A stretch of 64,000 nt of DNA from Saccharomyces mikatae IFO 1815 (Eukaryota > Ascomycota > Saccharomycetes > Saccharomycetales > Saccharomycetaceae). Under the pieces are notes generated by a model. It worked only from the letters and a program-made list of their open reading frames with translations, ran no database searches and had not been told where the DNA came from. The DNA lies in NCBI RefSeq assembly GCF_947241705.1, contig NC_079259.1:434001-498000 (forward strand), read 5' to 3'. This document shows positions 18,995-30,100 of the stretch, piece after piece. The translations under genes were made by a program, and so were the position numbers. The first letter of the stretch is position 1. The number at the start of each line of letters is the position of its first letter.

Positions 18995-21250
18995 CTATAG
19001 TCCATAAAGACTTCTTTCTTGAGGTCTCAAACTGCTAAAGAAGGAGATTGGTGGAATGCAAGCACCAAGCGCTCTTCTTGCGTGACTGTTCATATACTTC
19101 AAGCCAAGAATATAACTGGCATTGACCCAACCAAAACCTTCAGTAGCGGCACCTTTGAAATCGGCACCTTGATTACCGTATTCTGCTTCCACACGATGAG
19201 GATCTGTTCCTCTTGTGACATCATATTTTTCCACTACAATACCATTGTAATCAACAAATGCCTTTGTCATCATGAAAAGCCATCTATATGCTAGCCTGTT
19301 TGTCACAGTTATATAACCATAAGAGCGAAGACCTTCCCAAGCAAGAATTTGGTGAGGTGCCCAACCAAATGGATAGTCCCATTGCCTAATTGGTCTTGAA
19401 ATGGAAATTGGACCTCTAGAGCGCTCTGTACACGCAGCGAGACCTCCAAGCATTTCCAACTTAGGCAATGCTCTCTCCACCATTTTCTGTGCTTGCTCCT
19501 TCGTCGCAAGGCCCGCCCATAATGCCCAAAACGTAGTTGCCGATTCATATGAAGTTCTATGTTTGATCTTCGTATTATAGTCAAAGAAAAAACCTGATTC
19601 GTCATCCCACATGTATTTAGTTATTTTCTCTTGTCTGATTTTAGCCATTTCTTTCCAAGTATCTGAAGTGGTTATGGAATGATCCAAAGGATCTTCATAC
19701 TTATCATCGCAAAATTCCTTTATGAAGTTTGATATATCGATCTCATATTTGTAAAGAAGGGAATTTAAATCAATAGTTGCAAGGTAAGCGCATACACCTT
19801 CAAATCTATATGTGGTGTCATGCCCAGATTCTCTAACGCCGCGGTCGTGGAGAAAGAACTCATCTAGTTTAGGCTCCTTTATCTTACCATCGTTATAAAG
19901 TGTCTTGAACTCATCCAATGTAACGCCGTGTTTCGATGCATATGGCAGTAAAACAGTATCAAAGTGGTCACTTTCAGTTTCTGGAGGAATGCCGAGACCA
20001 TTAGGATGGTATCTAGACAAACCCGTTTCCGGATCAAGTCTTGGAGAGGCGGTCCAAACAGTTTTATATTCTTTTATGCTGGCTTTGAAAGATCTTTTTA
20101 GTAAATCGACAGCATCGGGATTACTCTTACCACCGAGTTTTTTGAACACCACTAAGGCCATTTCAGTTAGAAATGGAGGTTGTGATCTGCATAAATAATA
20201 ACTTCTATTTGCATTCAATATTTTCCCGTAATGATTGATCTCAAAAATAAAATGCTCTACCATACCCCTTGCGACATCAGTCTTATTAGCTTCTAGGAGA
20301 CCTAAAGCCATCATATAGGAATCCCAACCATATAATTCATTGAATCTACCACCAGGAACAGCATAGGGGTAACCAATAAGTGTTTTTTCACCAGTGGAAG
20401 GATTGAAATGTTCCTCCATGGCTAGCGCTAATAAACCAGGGGTGTCATTGACAGACTTAACGTACTCTGCAGTTATTTTTTTTGGTAAATATTCAACTTC
20501 TAATTTTAAAGATGGATGCATTTGAGAAGCTTGGACATAAAATTCGTATTGTTCTGGACAATCATAAGGAACATAAATTCTTGGGTTTTTTGCCCCCGGC
20601 GTATCAATCTTAGTATCTTTTGCAATTTCTCCTACATTGTTCAAATCAACTCTTCTGGTAAGGGAATTCCAGAACTGTGTATTAATCAATCTTGATAACC
20701 TGTTGACAGGATTTTCGTTTATGCGTGCTTCATCTAAGAAAATGTGATGCCTACCAAAACTCTTTGCAATAGTCAATTCCTGTAACAAATTAGATAACAT
20801 ATATGTACCCCTAATATTGATATGTTTATAACCGTAAGAGTTTGCAGTACCGACTTTCAGGACCTTAGGACCGGTATCTTCGATGGTGATCTGATAGTTT
20901 TTATCAGTATCCTCAGCGGCCAGTAGTTCATTGAGCGTCTTATCAACATCTTCGATGAAGAAACGACGATTTCCTTGGCTGCTTGAATAAGTGTCATCTT
21001 CAGAACCACGCCTAGTCTGTTGAAGTTTACCAAACCCAGTTTTCTTGAAGGGAGAGACATTGTCGAAAACACTCATAGTCCTTGTCCGATTAATCTTCGC
21101 GGGCTTTGCCTGTTTCTGCTTCCTTGGGTCGGTCGTTGGACCATAATAAACTTCAGCATTCGAAAATGGGTCATTAAACTCACTTAGCGACGACAATCTT
21201 CTTTGACGCCCCTGTGCCACTGGTCCTTGACTTGTATTAACTTGGCTCAT
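18995..21250 (-). CDS. NTH1: Neutral trehalase Nth1
   Basis: A 751-residue GH37 enzyme that hydrolyses cytosolic trehalose to glucose on recovery from stress. PKA and 14-3-3 (Bmh1) sites match S. cerevisiae in number: Ser20/Ser21 in RRLSS, Ser60 in RTMSVF, Ser83 in RRGSED. The Ca2+-binding loop DTDKNYQITIED lies at 114-125. Trehalase signature 1 (PGGRFNELYGWDSY) is near 300 and signature 2 (QWDYPFGWAP) near 655. It is the first right-arm gene and is transcribed toward the centromere. STRE sites upstream fit stress induction. Confidence 0.98.
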   Translation of the reverse strand: MSQVNTSQGPVAQGRQRRLSSLSEFNDPFSNAEVYYGPTTDPRKQKQAKPAKINRTRTMSVFDNVSPFKKTGFGKLQQTRRGSEDDTYSSSQGNRRFFIEDVDKTLNELLAAEDTDKNYQITIEDTGPKVLKVGTANSYGYKHINIRGTYMLSNLLQELTIAKSFGRHHIFLDEARINENPVNRLSRLINTQFWNSLTRRVDLNNVGEIAKDTKIDTPGAKNPRIYVPYDCPEQYEFYVQASQMHPSLKLEVEYLPKKITAEYVKSVNDTPGLLALAMEEHFNPSTGEKTLIGYPYAVPGGRFNELYGWDSYMMALGLLEANKTDVARGMVEHFIFEINHYGKILNANRSYYLCRSQPPFLTEMALVVFKKLGGKSNPDAVDLLKRSFKASIKEYKTVWTASPRLDPETGLSRYHPNGLGIPPETESDHFDTVLLPYASKHGVTLDEFKTLYNDGKIKEPKLDEFFLHDRGVRESGHDTTYRFEGVCAYLATIDLNSLLYKYEIDISNFIKEFCDDKYEDPLDHSITTSDTWKEMAKIRQEKITKYMWDDESGFFFDYNTKIKHRTSYESATTFWALWAGLATKEQAQKMVERALPKLEMLGGLAACTERSRGPISISRPIRQWDYPFGWAPHQILAWEGLRSYGYITVTNRLAYRWLFMMTKAFVDYNGIVVEKYDVTRGTDPHRVEAEYGNQGADFKGAATEGFGWVNASYILGLKYMNSHARRALGACIPPISFFSSLRPQERSLYGL

Positions 21251-21803
21251 TCTAGTGGAATTTTCCTTAGTTTTTTGATTTATAAGGCGTTTTGATATCT
21301 GATATTCTCTTGAATTCTAATGCCCTTAGTTGTGAAAGCAAGTAATATATAATTTTTCTTAGTATTGTGATCTTTGCAGTACGGAAAACGATAAGGGGAA
21401 ATTTCTAGCTAATGTTTTGCGATCTTTTAGGCCAATCTTGTACTTCGCATGAAAAATCCCGTAAATCGGTGATCGCGCAAGTTCCATATCTACACCACTA
21501 TGAACCATTCTATATTTAACCTTATATAAGTATTGCTCTATCAAACTTAGAATTTGGTAGCCTTCTTCGGTAACTAGGGGATAAGGGGCTTCGTCCTACA
21601 CGATGCCTCGTCGTTTCTTTTTTCCTTCTTTTTTTTCGCCCAGCGGGAAGTACGCGGAAAAGCAAGAAACAAAAAAAAAATAGAAGAATGAATTTGAGAT
21701 GAAATTTGGTGGTGAAATCGAACTTGTATTGGGGAAAGAGGAGAGGTTCCATATTACCTAAATTCAAAGCAATAAATTATACAAAATTATAGATTACGAA
21801 AGA
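21251..21803. promoter_or_regulatory. Divergent NTH1/YRB1 promoter with STRE sites
   Basis: About 553 bp. AGGGG stress-response elements (Msn2/4 sites) occur at 21394-21398, 21576-21580 and 21584-21588, the last two nearly adjacent. This fits known stress control of NTH1. A T/C-rich tract near 21615-21640 and an A run near 21671-21680 lie on the YRB1 side. Confidence 0.65.
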
Positions 21804-22409
21804 ATGTCTAGTGAAAATACCAAACCAGTTATTGACAAGAAGGAAGAAACCGCTCCAAAGCCACCATCCTCTGCTGTCTTTTCCATGTTTGGTGGTAAAA
21901 AGGCTGAAAAGCCAGAAACCAAGAAAGACGAAGGAGAAACCAAGGAGGAAACTAAGAAGGAAGGTGAGGATGCTCCAGAATCTCCAGACGTCCATTTTGA
22001 ACCAGTCGTTCACTTGGAAAAGGTTGATGTTAAGACCATGGAAGAAGACGAAGAAGTTCTTTACAAGGTCAGAGCCAAGCTTTTTAGATTTGATGCCGAT
22101 GCTAAGGAATGGAAAGAAAGAGGTACTGGTGACTGCAAGTTTTTGAAGAACAAAAAAACTAACAAGGTCAGAATATTGATGAGAAGAGACAAAACTCTAA
22201 AGATTTGTGCTAATCATATCATCGCTCCAGAATACACATTGAAACCCAATGTTGGTTCCGATAGATCATGGGTTTATGCTTGTACAGCTGATATTGCAGA
22301 AGGTGAAGCAGAGGCGTTCACTTTCGCCATCAGATTTGGTAGTAAAGAAAATGCTGACAAATTCAAAGAAGAGTTTGAAAAAGCCCAAGAAATCAACAAG
22401 AAGGCTTAG
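21804..22409 (+). CDS. YRB1: Ran-GTP binding protein Yrb1 (RanBP1)
   Basis: A 201-residue RanBP1 homologue that binds Gsp1-GTP and stimulates RanGAP, releasing cargo from exportins at the pore. The N-terminal 60 residues are charged and Lys/Glu-rich. The Ran-binding domain (about 68-200) starts [20 protein letters not shown] and includes FKERGTGD-like [13 protein letters not shown] and [11 protein letters not shown]. Highly biased codons fit strong expression. Confidence 0.97.
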   Translation: MSSENTKPVIDKKEETAPKPPSSAVFSMFGGKKAEKPETKKDEGETKEETKKEGEDAPESPDVHFEPVVHLEKVDVKTMEEDEEVLYKVRAKLFRFDADAKEWKERGTGDCKFLKNKKTNKVRILMRRDKTLKICANHIIAPEYTLKPNVGSDRSWVYACTADIAEGEAEAFTFAIRFGSKENADKFKEEFEKAQEINKKA

Positions 22410-22875
22410 ATTAATTACATTATTACTTGAGTTTAGATTTTTTGTTTCTAATGTATTTTTCCTTTACAGAGTGCATATTATGTTTTTATCCACTGTGAAG
22501 AAAAGTTGCTCTCTAATTATATAAAAAACTTATGTAGCATTGTGAAATCACACACATGAATAGATACAAAAGAGTTAGAGAATTCAAGTAGTAATAAAGC
22601 AGTCGGAAAGCTCACGACTTGATATCGTTAGTGTCTATAAGATAGATTCAATGATCTTATTGCTTACTTCGGGTAATAGTACCGTGTCCTATTTTTCATG
22701 TGTATGTTTTCGCTCCATTTATTTTTTTCCGGCCACTCCTTTATTATTATTAATAAGAATCGAATTCTATAAAACTCTTTGATGTAATAAAGAAAGAGCT
22801 GATTCGAAAGACATTTTCTAGCTTGTAAGGAAGCTGAATCAAGTCTAACTCACAGGGAATAACATAATTTTTAAA
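22410..22875. promoter_or_regulatory. YRB1-RCR2 intergenic region
   Basis: About 466 bp. A Reb1 core CGGGTAA is at 22670-22676, about 200 bp before RCR2. Nothing else recognised. Confidence 0.5.
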
Positions 22876-23505
22876 ATGATTTTGCGGGAGCAAGTCGATT
22901 TCCTATATAAAAGAGCGAATGATAATAATGGGAATGGTGAAGCTATTACGGATGACGATCCGTTTAGCTCGTCCTCGTGGAGATGGGGAAGATGGATTTT
23001 TTTTATTTTTTTCATAGTTGCACTCCTTATACTTTTATTTTCAACTGCCAAAGTGAACAGAAGAAGACGAATTATGGGCCAGGCTCCTATTAGGGGAACG
23101 GCTTGGTTAACTCCGCCTACCTACAGACAATCCGAAAGAGATTATAATGGCACACAACGTTGCGTTGAAGACTATGTTCCTGAATATACAGAAACAACAA
23201 ATGAGAATGATTTGGGGTTTTATGATGAGCGAGGAGAGTTTCATCCTAACGGTAAAACGGAGTATTTAGCGCCGCCGCCTTTATCAGAAGACCATGCGAG
23301 CTTTACTGATAAAGATTTTCAGCGGCCAGTCGCTGCTGTTGTAAGAATTCCTAGTGAAACTGAATTTGATTTGAATCTGCTTAGACCTACTATGAATAAT
23401 TTCCCTAATGGTCAGAATAATCGCAACGAACAGCGTTCTCCAACAGTTGAGTCATTCTCTTTTGACATTGATAATGCACCTGCAAGGGCAAGAATAAGTA
23501 GGTGA
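22876..23505 (+). CDS. RCR2: Rcr2, vacuolar/endosomal membrane protein
   Basis: A 209-residue single-pass protein of the endosome-vacuole route, paralogue of Rcr1, which affects plasma-membrane protein sorting and Congo red resistance. A short N-terminus (1-38) precedes one membrane segment (about 39-56, WIFFIFFIVALLILLFS), then a basic stop-transfer RRRR. The cytosolic tail has the PPTY PY motif near residue 76 and a proline cluster (APPPLSE); PY motifs bind the ubiquitin ligase Rsp5. Similarity to S. cerevisiae Rcr2 is high throughout. Confidence 0.96.
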   Translation: MILREQVDFLYKRANDNNGNGEAITDDDPFSSSSWRWGRWIFFIFFIVALLILLFSTAKVNRRRRIMGQAPIRGTAWLTPPTYRQSERDYNGTQRCVEDYVPEYTETTNENDLGFYDERGEFHPNGKTEYLAPPPLSEDHASFTDKDFQRPVAAVVRIPSETEFDLNLLRPTMNNFPNGQNNRNEQRSPTVESFSFDIDNAPARARISR

Positions 23506-23988
23506 CTTTTGTTAAATGAACTCATCGCACAACCTGCCGTATTGAGAACACTTTTAAAAATTGTTAAGAGAAATAAAGTACAGATGTTTTCTCCCTTTTA
23601 GAGATTGAGACTATTTAAAGTCGTGTATTATAATATGTGAATGACATTGGGATTGGAATGGGTTGCACCGACGTACAGGGCAGTCTTTTATCAGAACAAT
23701 TTCAACCCAATCATTTCAAAAGTCGGACCCCAAAAGAACCATTCAAGAGTTTATAGGAATAATAATGCCCTATTTAGCTTATGTGCCTTTATACTAATAA
23801 ATATATTCTTTCCTTCCTTATTTCTTTCTTTCTTTTTTTTTCTTTTCTCTGATCATCACCTCTTTTGTTAGGGAGCTTAAGAATACATGGCGTATGTCGG
23901 TTTACCTTCAGTTTTTTTCGGGCTGAGTTCGAATGGTGATAAGTAATAAACTATTTTTGAGATTTACCCACTTTTCGAATGCAAATTC
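23506..23988. promoter_or_regulatory. RCR2-RAD57 intergenic region
   Basis: About 483 bp. A pyrimidine tract of repeated CTTT units (23811-23851) is the main feature and probably a nucleosome-excluding promoter element for RAD57. I see no convincing small gene. Confidence 0.45.
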
Positions 23989-25374
23989 ATGTCTAGCGCC
24001 TTATCAATAAAGTTTGACAATACGTATATGGACCTTTATGATGAATTACCAGAAAGTAAACTCCTTTGTGATGAAGAATTTTCCTATCTTTTGGATGCAG
24101 TACAACAGAATGGCGTCTGCGTTGTTGATTTTTTAACGCTTACACCAAAGGAATTGGCAAGGCTCATACAGAGATCAATAAATGAGGTTTTCAGGTTCCA
24201 GCAACTGCTAATTCATGAATATAACGAAAAATATTTGGACATTTGTGAGAACAGCTCTATCAGTTCAGATGACGGTCCAAAATGTTTCACAACCGCTGAT
24301 GTAGCATTAGATGAAACGTTAGGTGGAGGAATATTCACGCGTGGCATTACGGAAATATTCGGAGAGAGTTCCACTGGTAAATCACAATTACTTATGCAGT
24401 TAGCTTTAAGTGTCCAACTTTCTGAAGCTGCGGGGGGGCTTGACGGGAAATGTGTATACATTACTACAGAAGGTGATTTACCTACTCAGAGATTGGAAAG
24501 TATGCTATTGTCTAGGCCCGCTTATGGGAAATTAGGTATTACACAATCCAACATTTTTACGGTTAGCTGTAACGACTTGATAAACCAAGAACATATAATT
24601 AACGTTCAATTACCCATCTTATTAGAAAGGTTTAAAGGTTCTATAAAATTGGTCATAATAGATTCGATTTCTCATCATTTGAGGGTGGAACTTCAAAATA
24701 AATCTTTCAGAGAATCGCAAGAAAATAAGAACTATTTGGATAGGATGGCAGAAAAGCTTCAAATATTGGCACACGATTACTCATTATCAGTTGTAGTGGC
24801 TAACCAAGTTGGAGATAAGCCATTAACAAGTAGTCCAGTGGCACATAGGACATACGTAACTGATTATGATTACCAGTTGGGCTGGTTAGTGGGCTGGAAA
24901 AACTCAACAATTCTTTATCGGCAGATGAATTCATTGTTTGGAGCAAACGCCAACAACGACGAAATTCTCTCAGATGATGAAGATTATATGCTAATTGAGA
25001 GAGTGGTGAACGGTGTAAATGACCGAAGTTACGAATATTCTTTACGGAAGAAGAACTCCCCGATATCTAAAAATAAAACCTTGGAGCGACGTCCATTAGG
25101 TTCTAATTATCAACAAAAAAAGAAGCGAAAATTTGACTATCGGGTCCCCAATCTTGGCTTAACTTGGTCAAACCATGTTTCAACACGAATATTACTTCAA
25201 AAGTCTTATAAGGCTTCAACAATAATTCAAAGAGGTGAGGCTTATCTTTATAAGGGAAATGATTCAGCAAGCTTTTGGCAAGTTAAAAGGACGATGAAAG
25301 TTGTATACTCGACATTCGCTAAACCTGGACAGGTAGCGTATCAAATTACCAAACGAGGAATAGAAACAATTTGA
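23989..25374 (+). CDS. RAD57: Rad51 paralogue Rad57
   Basis: A 461-residue RecA-family ATPase that forms a heterodimer with Rad55 and stabilises Rad51 filaments in homologous recombination. An N-terminal helical domain (about 25-80) precedes the RecA core. Walker A GESSTGKS is at 125-132 and Walker B LVIIDSI at 221-227. The C-terminal extension after about residue 340 is basic (KKKRKFDYRV near 365-375) and characteristic of Rad57 among paralogues. HED1, a Rad51 regulator, lies in the same window but is not linked in expression. Confidence 0.97.
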   Translation: MSSALSIKFDNTYMDLYDELPESKLLCDEEFSYLLDAVQQNGVCVVDFLTLTPKELARLIQRSINEVFRFQQLLIHEYNEKYLDICENSSISSDDGPKCFTTADVALDETLGGGIFTRGITEIFGESSTGKSQLLMQLALSVQLSEAAGGLDGKCVYITTEGDLPTQRLESMLLSRPAYGKLGITQSNIFTVSCNDLINQEHIINVQLPILLERFKGSIKLVIIDSISHHLRVELQNKSFRESQENKNYLDRMAEKLQILAHDYSLSVVVANQVGDKPLTSSPVAHRTYVTDYDYQLGWLVGWKNSTILYRQMNSLFGANANNDEILSDDEDYMLIERVVNGVNDRSYEYSLRKKNSPISKNKTLERRPLGSNYQQKKKRKFDYRVPNLGLTWSNHVSTRILLQKSYKASTIIQRGEAYLYKGNDSASFWQVKRTMKVVYSTFAKPGQVAYQITKRGIETI

Positions 25375-25663
25375 TTATAGTTCATTATGTGTAATGTATT
25401 CGTAAGCGATTAAGTGCATTGTAGTCTATATTCAAAAACAGATATTCTGTGTAACCATAATCACAGTTTCCCTAGTTTCCTCCTTCAGTCGATTAGTTAA
25501 TTAGTGGTACAATATAGTTAAAGAAATATGTAGTTGAAGAGTCAAGAAAACGGGGTATTTTAGTAAGTAGAAACCAGCATTGTTAGGCAAATAATACGTT
25601 TGCTACTCAGAAATGTGGAAGTAAGAAAGGAAAATGTAAATTCAAACAAATTAACATATGAAA

Positions 25664-26930
25664 CTATTGTAGGGGCCCTTCATGATCTGACTTGTCATCT
25701 ATTACGTTTTCATCATAAGTAAAATCGTATTCTCCTTCATATTCATTTAAACCATCATCTATTGTGAGCTTTCCCCGAGGCCTCTTTGCCAACGTGTCTT
25801 CTACTTCACTTGTATTTGAATTTAGACGCGAGCAAATCAAATAAAGGTAAGCCACTCTTTTTCTTTTTCTGTTATAAAGAAAACCTATGAGATTCCAAAG
25901 ATAACCTGGTTCATCTTCCAAAAATGAGCTTGAGGGGGAATATTGGAAGAGAACGCAGTCAGATAGAGTCATGTGTGAATTGATTACTTCCCAAATCCAT
26001 TCTTCTGGCTGTCTACCAAGAGAATATAAAGTGTTTTCAAATTTGGAAATAAAAGATTTCAATGATGTTTTGACAAAATCGGTAGGCTCTACCGACGAAA
26101 AATCATGATCGGGATAGGAAGCGTTAAGAATAGCAATCAGGTAGGCGAATATTTTTCTGGTTGATGGTTCATTTATAGGACCAAATGGACCCAGATTTAA
26201 ATTGGTTGGTCGCTCGTTTATTGAAGATTTTCTTCTTTTGCTAACATTATTGGTTGTCGCACCGGAAGTATAGTTATTATTCGACGACTTACCGCTTTTG
26301 AAACTGCTAATACTGCTACTGCTTCTTCTTCTAATTTTTTCATCATTTTTGCAAGATGAGTCAAGAGAAGATGAGCTCATAGAGCCAGAATCGTAATTTG
26401 ATACTAATTCTTTCAAATTTTGATCATTTAGCTTGACACTTTTGGAAAAAGTTGCTGGACAAGTACTATTAGCTCCAGGATAGTTATTGCCATTACCACT
26501 ATTGTTATTGCTGTTGTTCGTATTACTATTGTGCTCACTAAAAGATATTCTTCTCTTTTGTTCCCAGAAAGAGTTACTGTCTCTCCTATTAGAATAAAAA
26601 GGAGACGAACAAGGTGATTGGTTGGTTTCCGGAGTCGCTAGTTGCTGCTGCTGCTGAATGGCAGCATTGTAGTTTTCATTCTCCTGTAGAATAGTATCCA
26701 AATGCTGATCGATAGTTTTGTACAACTTTCTATCTGATGCAACCGCCTTTGTTGTGAAAATATCGCAACTGCCGACGATTTTGCAGTCGTTGGTTTCGAA
26801 ATTAAGGGTTTGGTTTACTCTCTCTATGTCCAACTCGTCGATAAACTAAGTAAGAAAAAGATTTTGTGTGTCATGTTAGTATTCTAGAACAAAAGGGAAC
26901 GGCAGTTTTAGAGAAATAACGTACTTTCAT
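25664..26930 (-). CDS. MAF1: Pol III repressor Maf1 (spliced)
   Basis: A 395-residue global repressor of RNA polymerase III, controlled by PKA, Sch9/TORC1 and CK2 phosphorylation. Two exons: exon 1 encodes only Met-Lys (26925-26930) and exon 2 is 25664-26845, joined to read MKFIDELD as in S. cerevisiae. The intron (26846-26924, 79 bp) has GTACGT, a perfect TACTAAC branch site and TTAG. Conserved boxes A (N-terminus), B and C (about 215-340, including DYPD-like [15 protein letters not shown]) flank a long Ser/Asn-rich linker (about 85-210) with PKA-type RRKSS/RRRSSSS sites. The C-terminus is acidic. Confidence 0.96.
26846..26924 (-). other. MAF1 intron
   Basis: On the minus strand: 5' splice site GTACGT at 26924-26919, branch point TACTAAC at 26881-26875, 3' splice site CTTAG ending at 26846. 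Joining the exons restores the conserved Maf1 N-terminus, which otherwise would begin at an internal Met. Confidence 0.93.
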
Positions 26931-27388
26931 TTTCGTAGATTTGGAAGCGAAAATATCAGTTTGATGTATCGAGCTAGTATAGTAGATCTCGATGGAACGT
27001 GTAGAATTTCTAATATCTTAGTAAATGATACTATGTGTTTCTTTTCGCATTACTAAAAATACTGATGTATAATATTTCCACTTTTATATAATTGATAGCA
27101 CGTTCTTTAAGTTGGATTATCTTTTTTTTCTCTTGTTAATTGAGATACACAACGCGGTTTTGCTGCAGGCGAGACGAAGCACCCCTGATTAGCCAGTAAC
27201 TCGTGGAGGAATGTCAAATTGGCGACACATTATTTTATAATAAATACTAGCTAATTATGTGACTGTTTTTTGAAAGGTAAAGTAATAAAAAATGTACACT
27301 TTAAAAATGATACTTGAAGTTACATAAAGAAAAGGTAAAAAAATGGTATTAAATTTTTTTGAGTTTTTCTCCTTCATTACTGACATAG
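26931..27388. other. MAF1-SOK1 intergenic region
   Basis: About 458 bp between the MAF1 start and SOK1 stop (both minus strand). T-rich tract at 27121-27136. Nothing else recognised. Confidence 0.4.
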
Positions 27389-30100
27389 TTATATTCCTTT
27401 TTTATTAACTTTATCTCCTAACATTTCGATGTAATGTGGACCAAATACGGACCAATGAAGGTTTATTAATGCATATAAATGGCGATAGACGTTATCAAAT
27501 TCTTCCAGCTCTGTTGCTGCGAACAAACTCCTAGACGCTGCCGTATTACTAGTTGGTGTCGTGGCGGAGGTTTTAGAAGGAGACATTAAAGACGGGCTGA
27601 TTTTGACGCTAGCAGTATCTGAATTGTTAGTCAGGTTGTTTGTGCCACCCACGTTTCCATTGTTTGTATTGTATAGATATACGAAGTCTTGTTTAACACG
27701 TCCATCAATTGTGCACTCAGATCTGTTCAAAATGGCGTCCTCTAGCGATTTGAATACTCTATTTTCTAGCACACCATAAACTTCACTGAGGGGTTGAGTT
27801 TGTTTAGATAACCATGATTTAGCAAATGTGATTTTTCCGTTGTCCAATGAAGGCAATTGCCGTTTCGTGATTCTTTCACAACTACCATTGTTGTTGTTAT
27901 CATACTCTTTGTGAAGATCATCGATAATTTTACAAAGATGAACAGCTATAGACATTGTGTTCTTTGTCCATCTGCAATTACCGTGTTCATCTGTTATAAT
28001 ACTGATAATTTCATTCTTCAATCTCTTAGTCGTGTATGTATGGATGACATATTCTTTTGTAACTTTATCCATTGAAGGATCGTTAGCTACTAATTGTTGG
28101 AAAAGCAAACGGCAAACCAGAATACAGACAATTTGACGAATATCAGCACGCAAAAGAATTAATCTTGCATGATCAAAAGAAAGCGGAGTTGGGTACTCTC
28201 TGACCATTTTTCTACATGATAATAGGTTGATAATACTTCTAATGCAAATATTGTAGACGTCAGGGATAGTGATGGAATTTGCATTTCTAACAAGACCCAT
28301 GGAAACATTATCGTTGAACTTTTTATCAAACCAAAGTAAGGATGTATTTAAGTTAACTCTTTTGGAAGCTATAAGAGTGTTGAAATACTGTTTCTCAAAT
28401 TCTACAGCATTACTTAATAAAGCTGGCCTTAGTATTCTTATTTGATGATTGGCAATATCCAGTTTCATTGTTTCCAAAATTTGGAAAACTAATCTTAACC
28501 CTTCTATTAATCTTGTTAAAGAAAAGTCCCTTTCAGCTTCTTTGAATTTATTACTCATCTTGTCTACCCATGGATCTCTCATGGGAGCACAATGGTGTTT
28601 AAATAAATCAGCCAACCAGCCTGACAGGTTAGACATTATTAAAGAACCTTTTAGTAGTTCTTGAATGTTCAATTCCGTGTCTAATACATTATTTATCATC
28701 GGGGACTCTTTTTGTGGGACTATGGTTAACAATACATCTCTCAAAGTGTCAAAAAGTGGTACTAGTCTTGACCTGTTGTATTGAAATATTTCAGGTTTCT
28801 TAGAATAAACATAAATCTCGTTTTGAACGTCATTCCAGTAAATATTAGCCAATTGTCTTTTTTTATTGCCTCTTTCACCGTCAAGGTTTGGCCTGAATTG
28901 CAATAACGGGTCAAATATGATATCATGTCTTAATTGCGGGTTTTTTAGAATCTCTTGTAGATCGATTTCTTTTAACCCCTGTAGATTTATTGGAGGGAAT
29001 GGGACAGGTGTTGGAGTGGCCTTTATGTAGTTTATTCTATCTTCCAATGTTAAGTCAAAGTTCGAGTTTGACGTAAAGTTGGAATTTGTTATTGGATTGC
29101 CAGTAGAGTCACTGATGTTATCGTTATTAGCATTAGTGCTTGTGTTATCGGATATTCTCTGACTTAGAAAGATGGCGCGCTTTAATGAAAGGAGGTTTGA
29201 ACTGAGAGGATTATTAGAATGCAAGTATGGTTGATGATGGTTTCTACAGAATTTTTTCTTTGATATGCCAGAGGGGGTTTGATGATTTAGAAGAATATTT
29301 TGATTACGATAGTATTGATTATGAGATGATAATTTTCTTAAAGAAGAATGCAGAATAGTGGGTACGGAATGCGATCTTGTCTTCTTATTTGAAAGAATTC
29401 TTAAAAAGTTAGAAGCATTTCCCGGTAGTTGTTGCTGCGCTGCTTGTTGTTTGTGTTGCTCCGTTGCCGGTGGCAATTGCGGTGCTGACGCAGAAGGAGG
29501 CTGTGTTGAAGATGGTGGTGGTGAAGGAGACGGATTGTTCATATTCGTAAAAATAACCTTTGGGGGTATGGAGTCAACTTTGTTACTTCTCCTTATTTCC
29601 TCTTCATTATCATCGTTTTTCAAGAATTGACCAGTCTTAGTGTCAAATGCCTTGAATATGGTATTATCCCTATCCATAGGAATCTTCGGATTACTATCAC
29701 TAGCTGAATTTCCACTGCTATCATTGTTGGTCGCAGCAGTGCTTGCATTCAAAGACATAGATGGAGTTATTACGCCTGAACTCCTCGACAAAAGATCAGA
29801 CGATTGGTCAATATACTTTTGCATCGAGGCCCTATTGGGGATGATATTTTGAGATGAGCCATCTAGCGTACTGGAATCACTAGATTTCATGTCATTCTTC
29901 AAAGTGGCGACTTGAGTTTTGGCAATAGTAGTACTATCTGGTGAATCTTTTGAAGGCACCACAGACGAAGTTTTGGATAATGACGAAGAGGATCTTTCTT
30001 GCTTTGACTTAGCCGCGCTAGAAGCAGATGACGAGTTAGTGGAGCTTGGGGTAGGATTGCTGGCCGTCGTGGGTCCTGAATGGGTCCTTGGCTGGTCCAT
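27389..30100 (-). CDS. SOK1: Sok1, suppressor of PKA loss
   Basis: A 903-residue protein whose overexpression suppresses loss of cAMP-dependent kinase in S. cerevisiae; its molecular function is unclear. It belongs to the Tcp11-like family. The ATG at 30100 gives MDQPRTHSGPT, the start I recall for S. cerevisiae. The first ~330 residues are Ser/Asn/Pro-rich and probably unstructured, with Gln-rich (QQAAQQQL) and Pro-rich (PSPSPPPSS) runs. The Tcp11-like domain spans about 400-760. The frame is open for 34 more codons upstream to another ATG at 30202 (see findings). Confidence 0.94.
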   Translation of the reverse strand: MDQPRTHSGPTTASNPTPSSTNSSSASSAAKSKQERSSSSLSKTSSVVPSKDSPDSTTIAKTQVATLKNDMKSSDSSTLDGSSQNIIPNRASMQKYIDQSSDLLSRSSGVITPSMSLNASTAATNNDSSGNSASDSNPKIPMDRDNTIFKAFDTKTGQFLKNDDNEEEIRRSNKVDSIPPKVIFTNMNNPSPSPPPSSTQPPSASAPQLPPATEQHKQQAAQQQLPGNASNFLRILSNKKTRSHSVPTILHSSLRKLSSHNQYYRNQNILLNHQTPSGISKKKFCRNHHQPYLHSNNPLSSNLLSLKRAIFLSQRISDNTSTNANNDNISDSTGNPITNSNFTSNSNFDLTLEDRINYIKATPTPVPFPPINLQGLKEIDLQEILKNPQLRHDIIFDPLLQFRPNLDGERGNKKRQLANIYWNDVQNEIYVYSKKPEIFQYNRSRLVPLFDTLRDVLLTIVPQKESPMINNVLDTELNIQELLKGSLIMSNLSGWLADLFKHHCAPMRDPWVDKMSNKFKEAERDFSLTRLIEGLRLVFQILETMKLDIANHQIRILRPALLSNAVEFEKQYFNTLIASKRVNLNTSLLWFDKKFNDNVSMGLVRNANSITIPDVYNICIRSIINLLSCRKMVREYPTPLSFDHARLILLRADIRQIVCILVCRLLFQQLVANDPSMDKVTKEYVIHTYTTKRLKNEIISIITDEHGNCRWTKNTMSIAVHLCKIIDDLHKEYDNNNNGSCERITKRQLPSLDNGKITFAKSWLSKQTQPLSEVYGVLENRVFKSLEDAILNRSECTIDGRVKQDFVYLYNTNNGNVGGTNNLTNNSDTASVKISPSLMSPSKTSATTPTSNTAASRSLFAATELEEFDNVYRHLYALINLHWSVFGPHYIEMLGDKVNKKGI

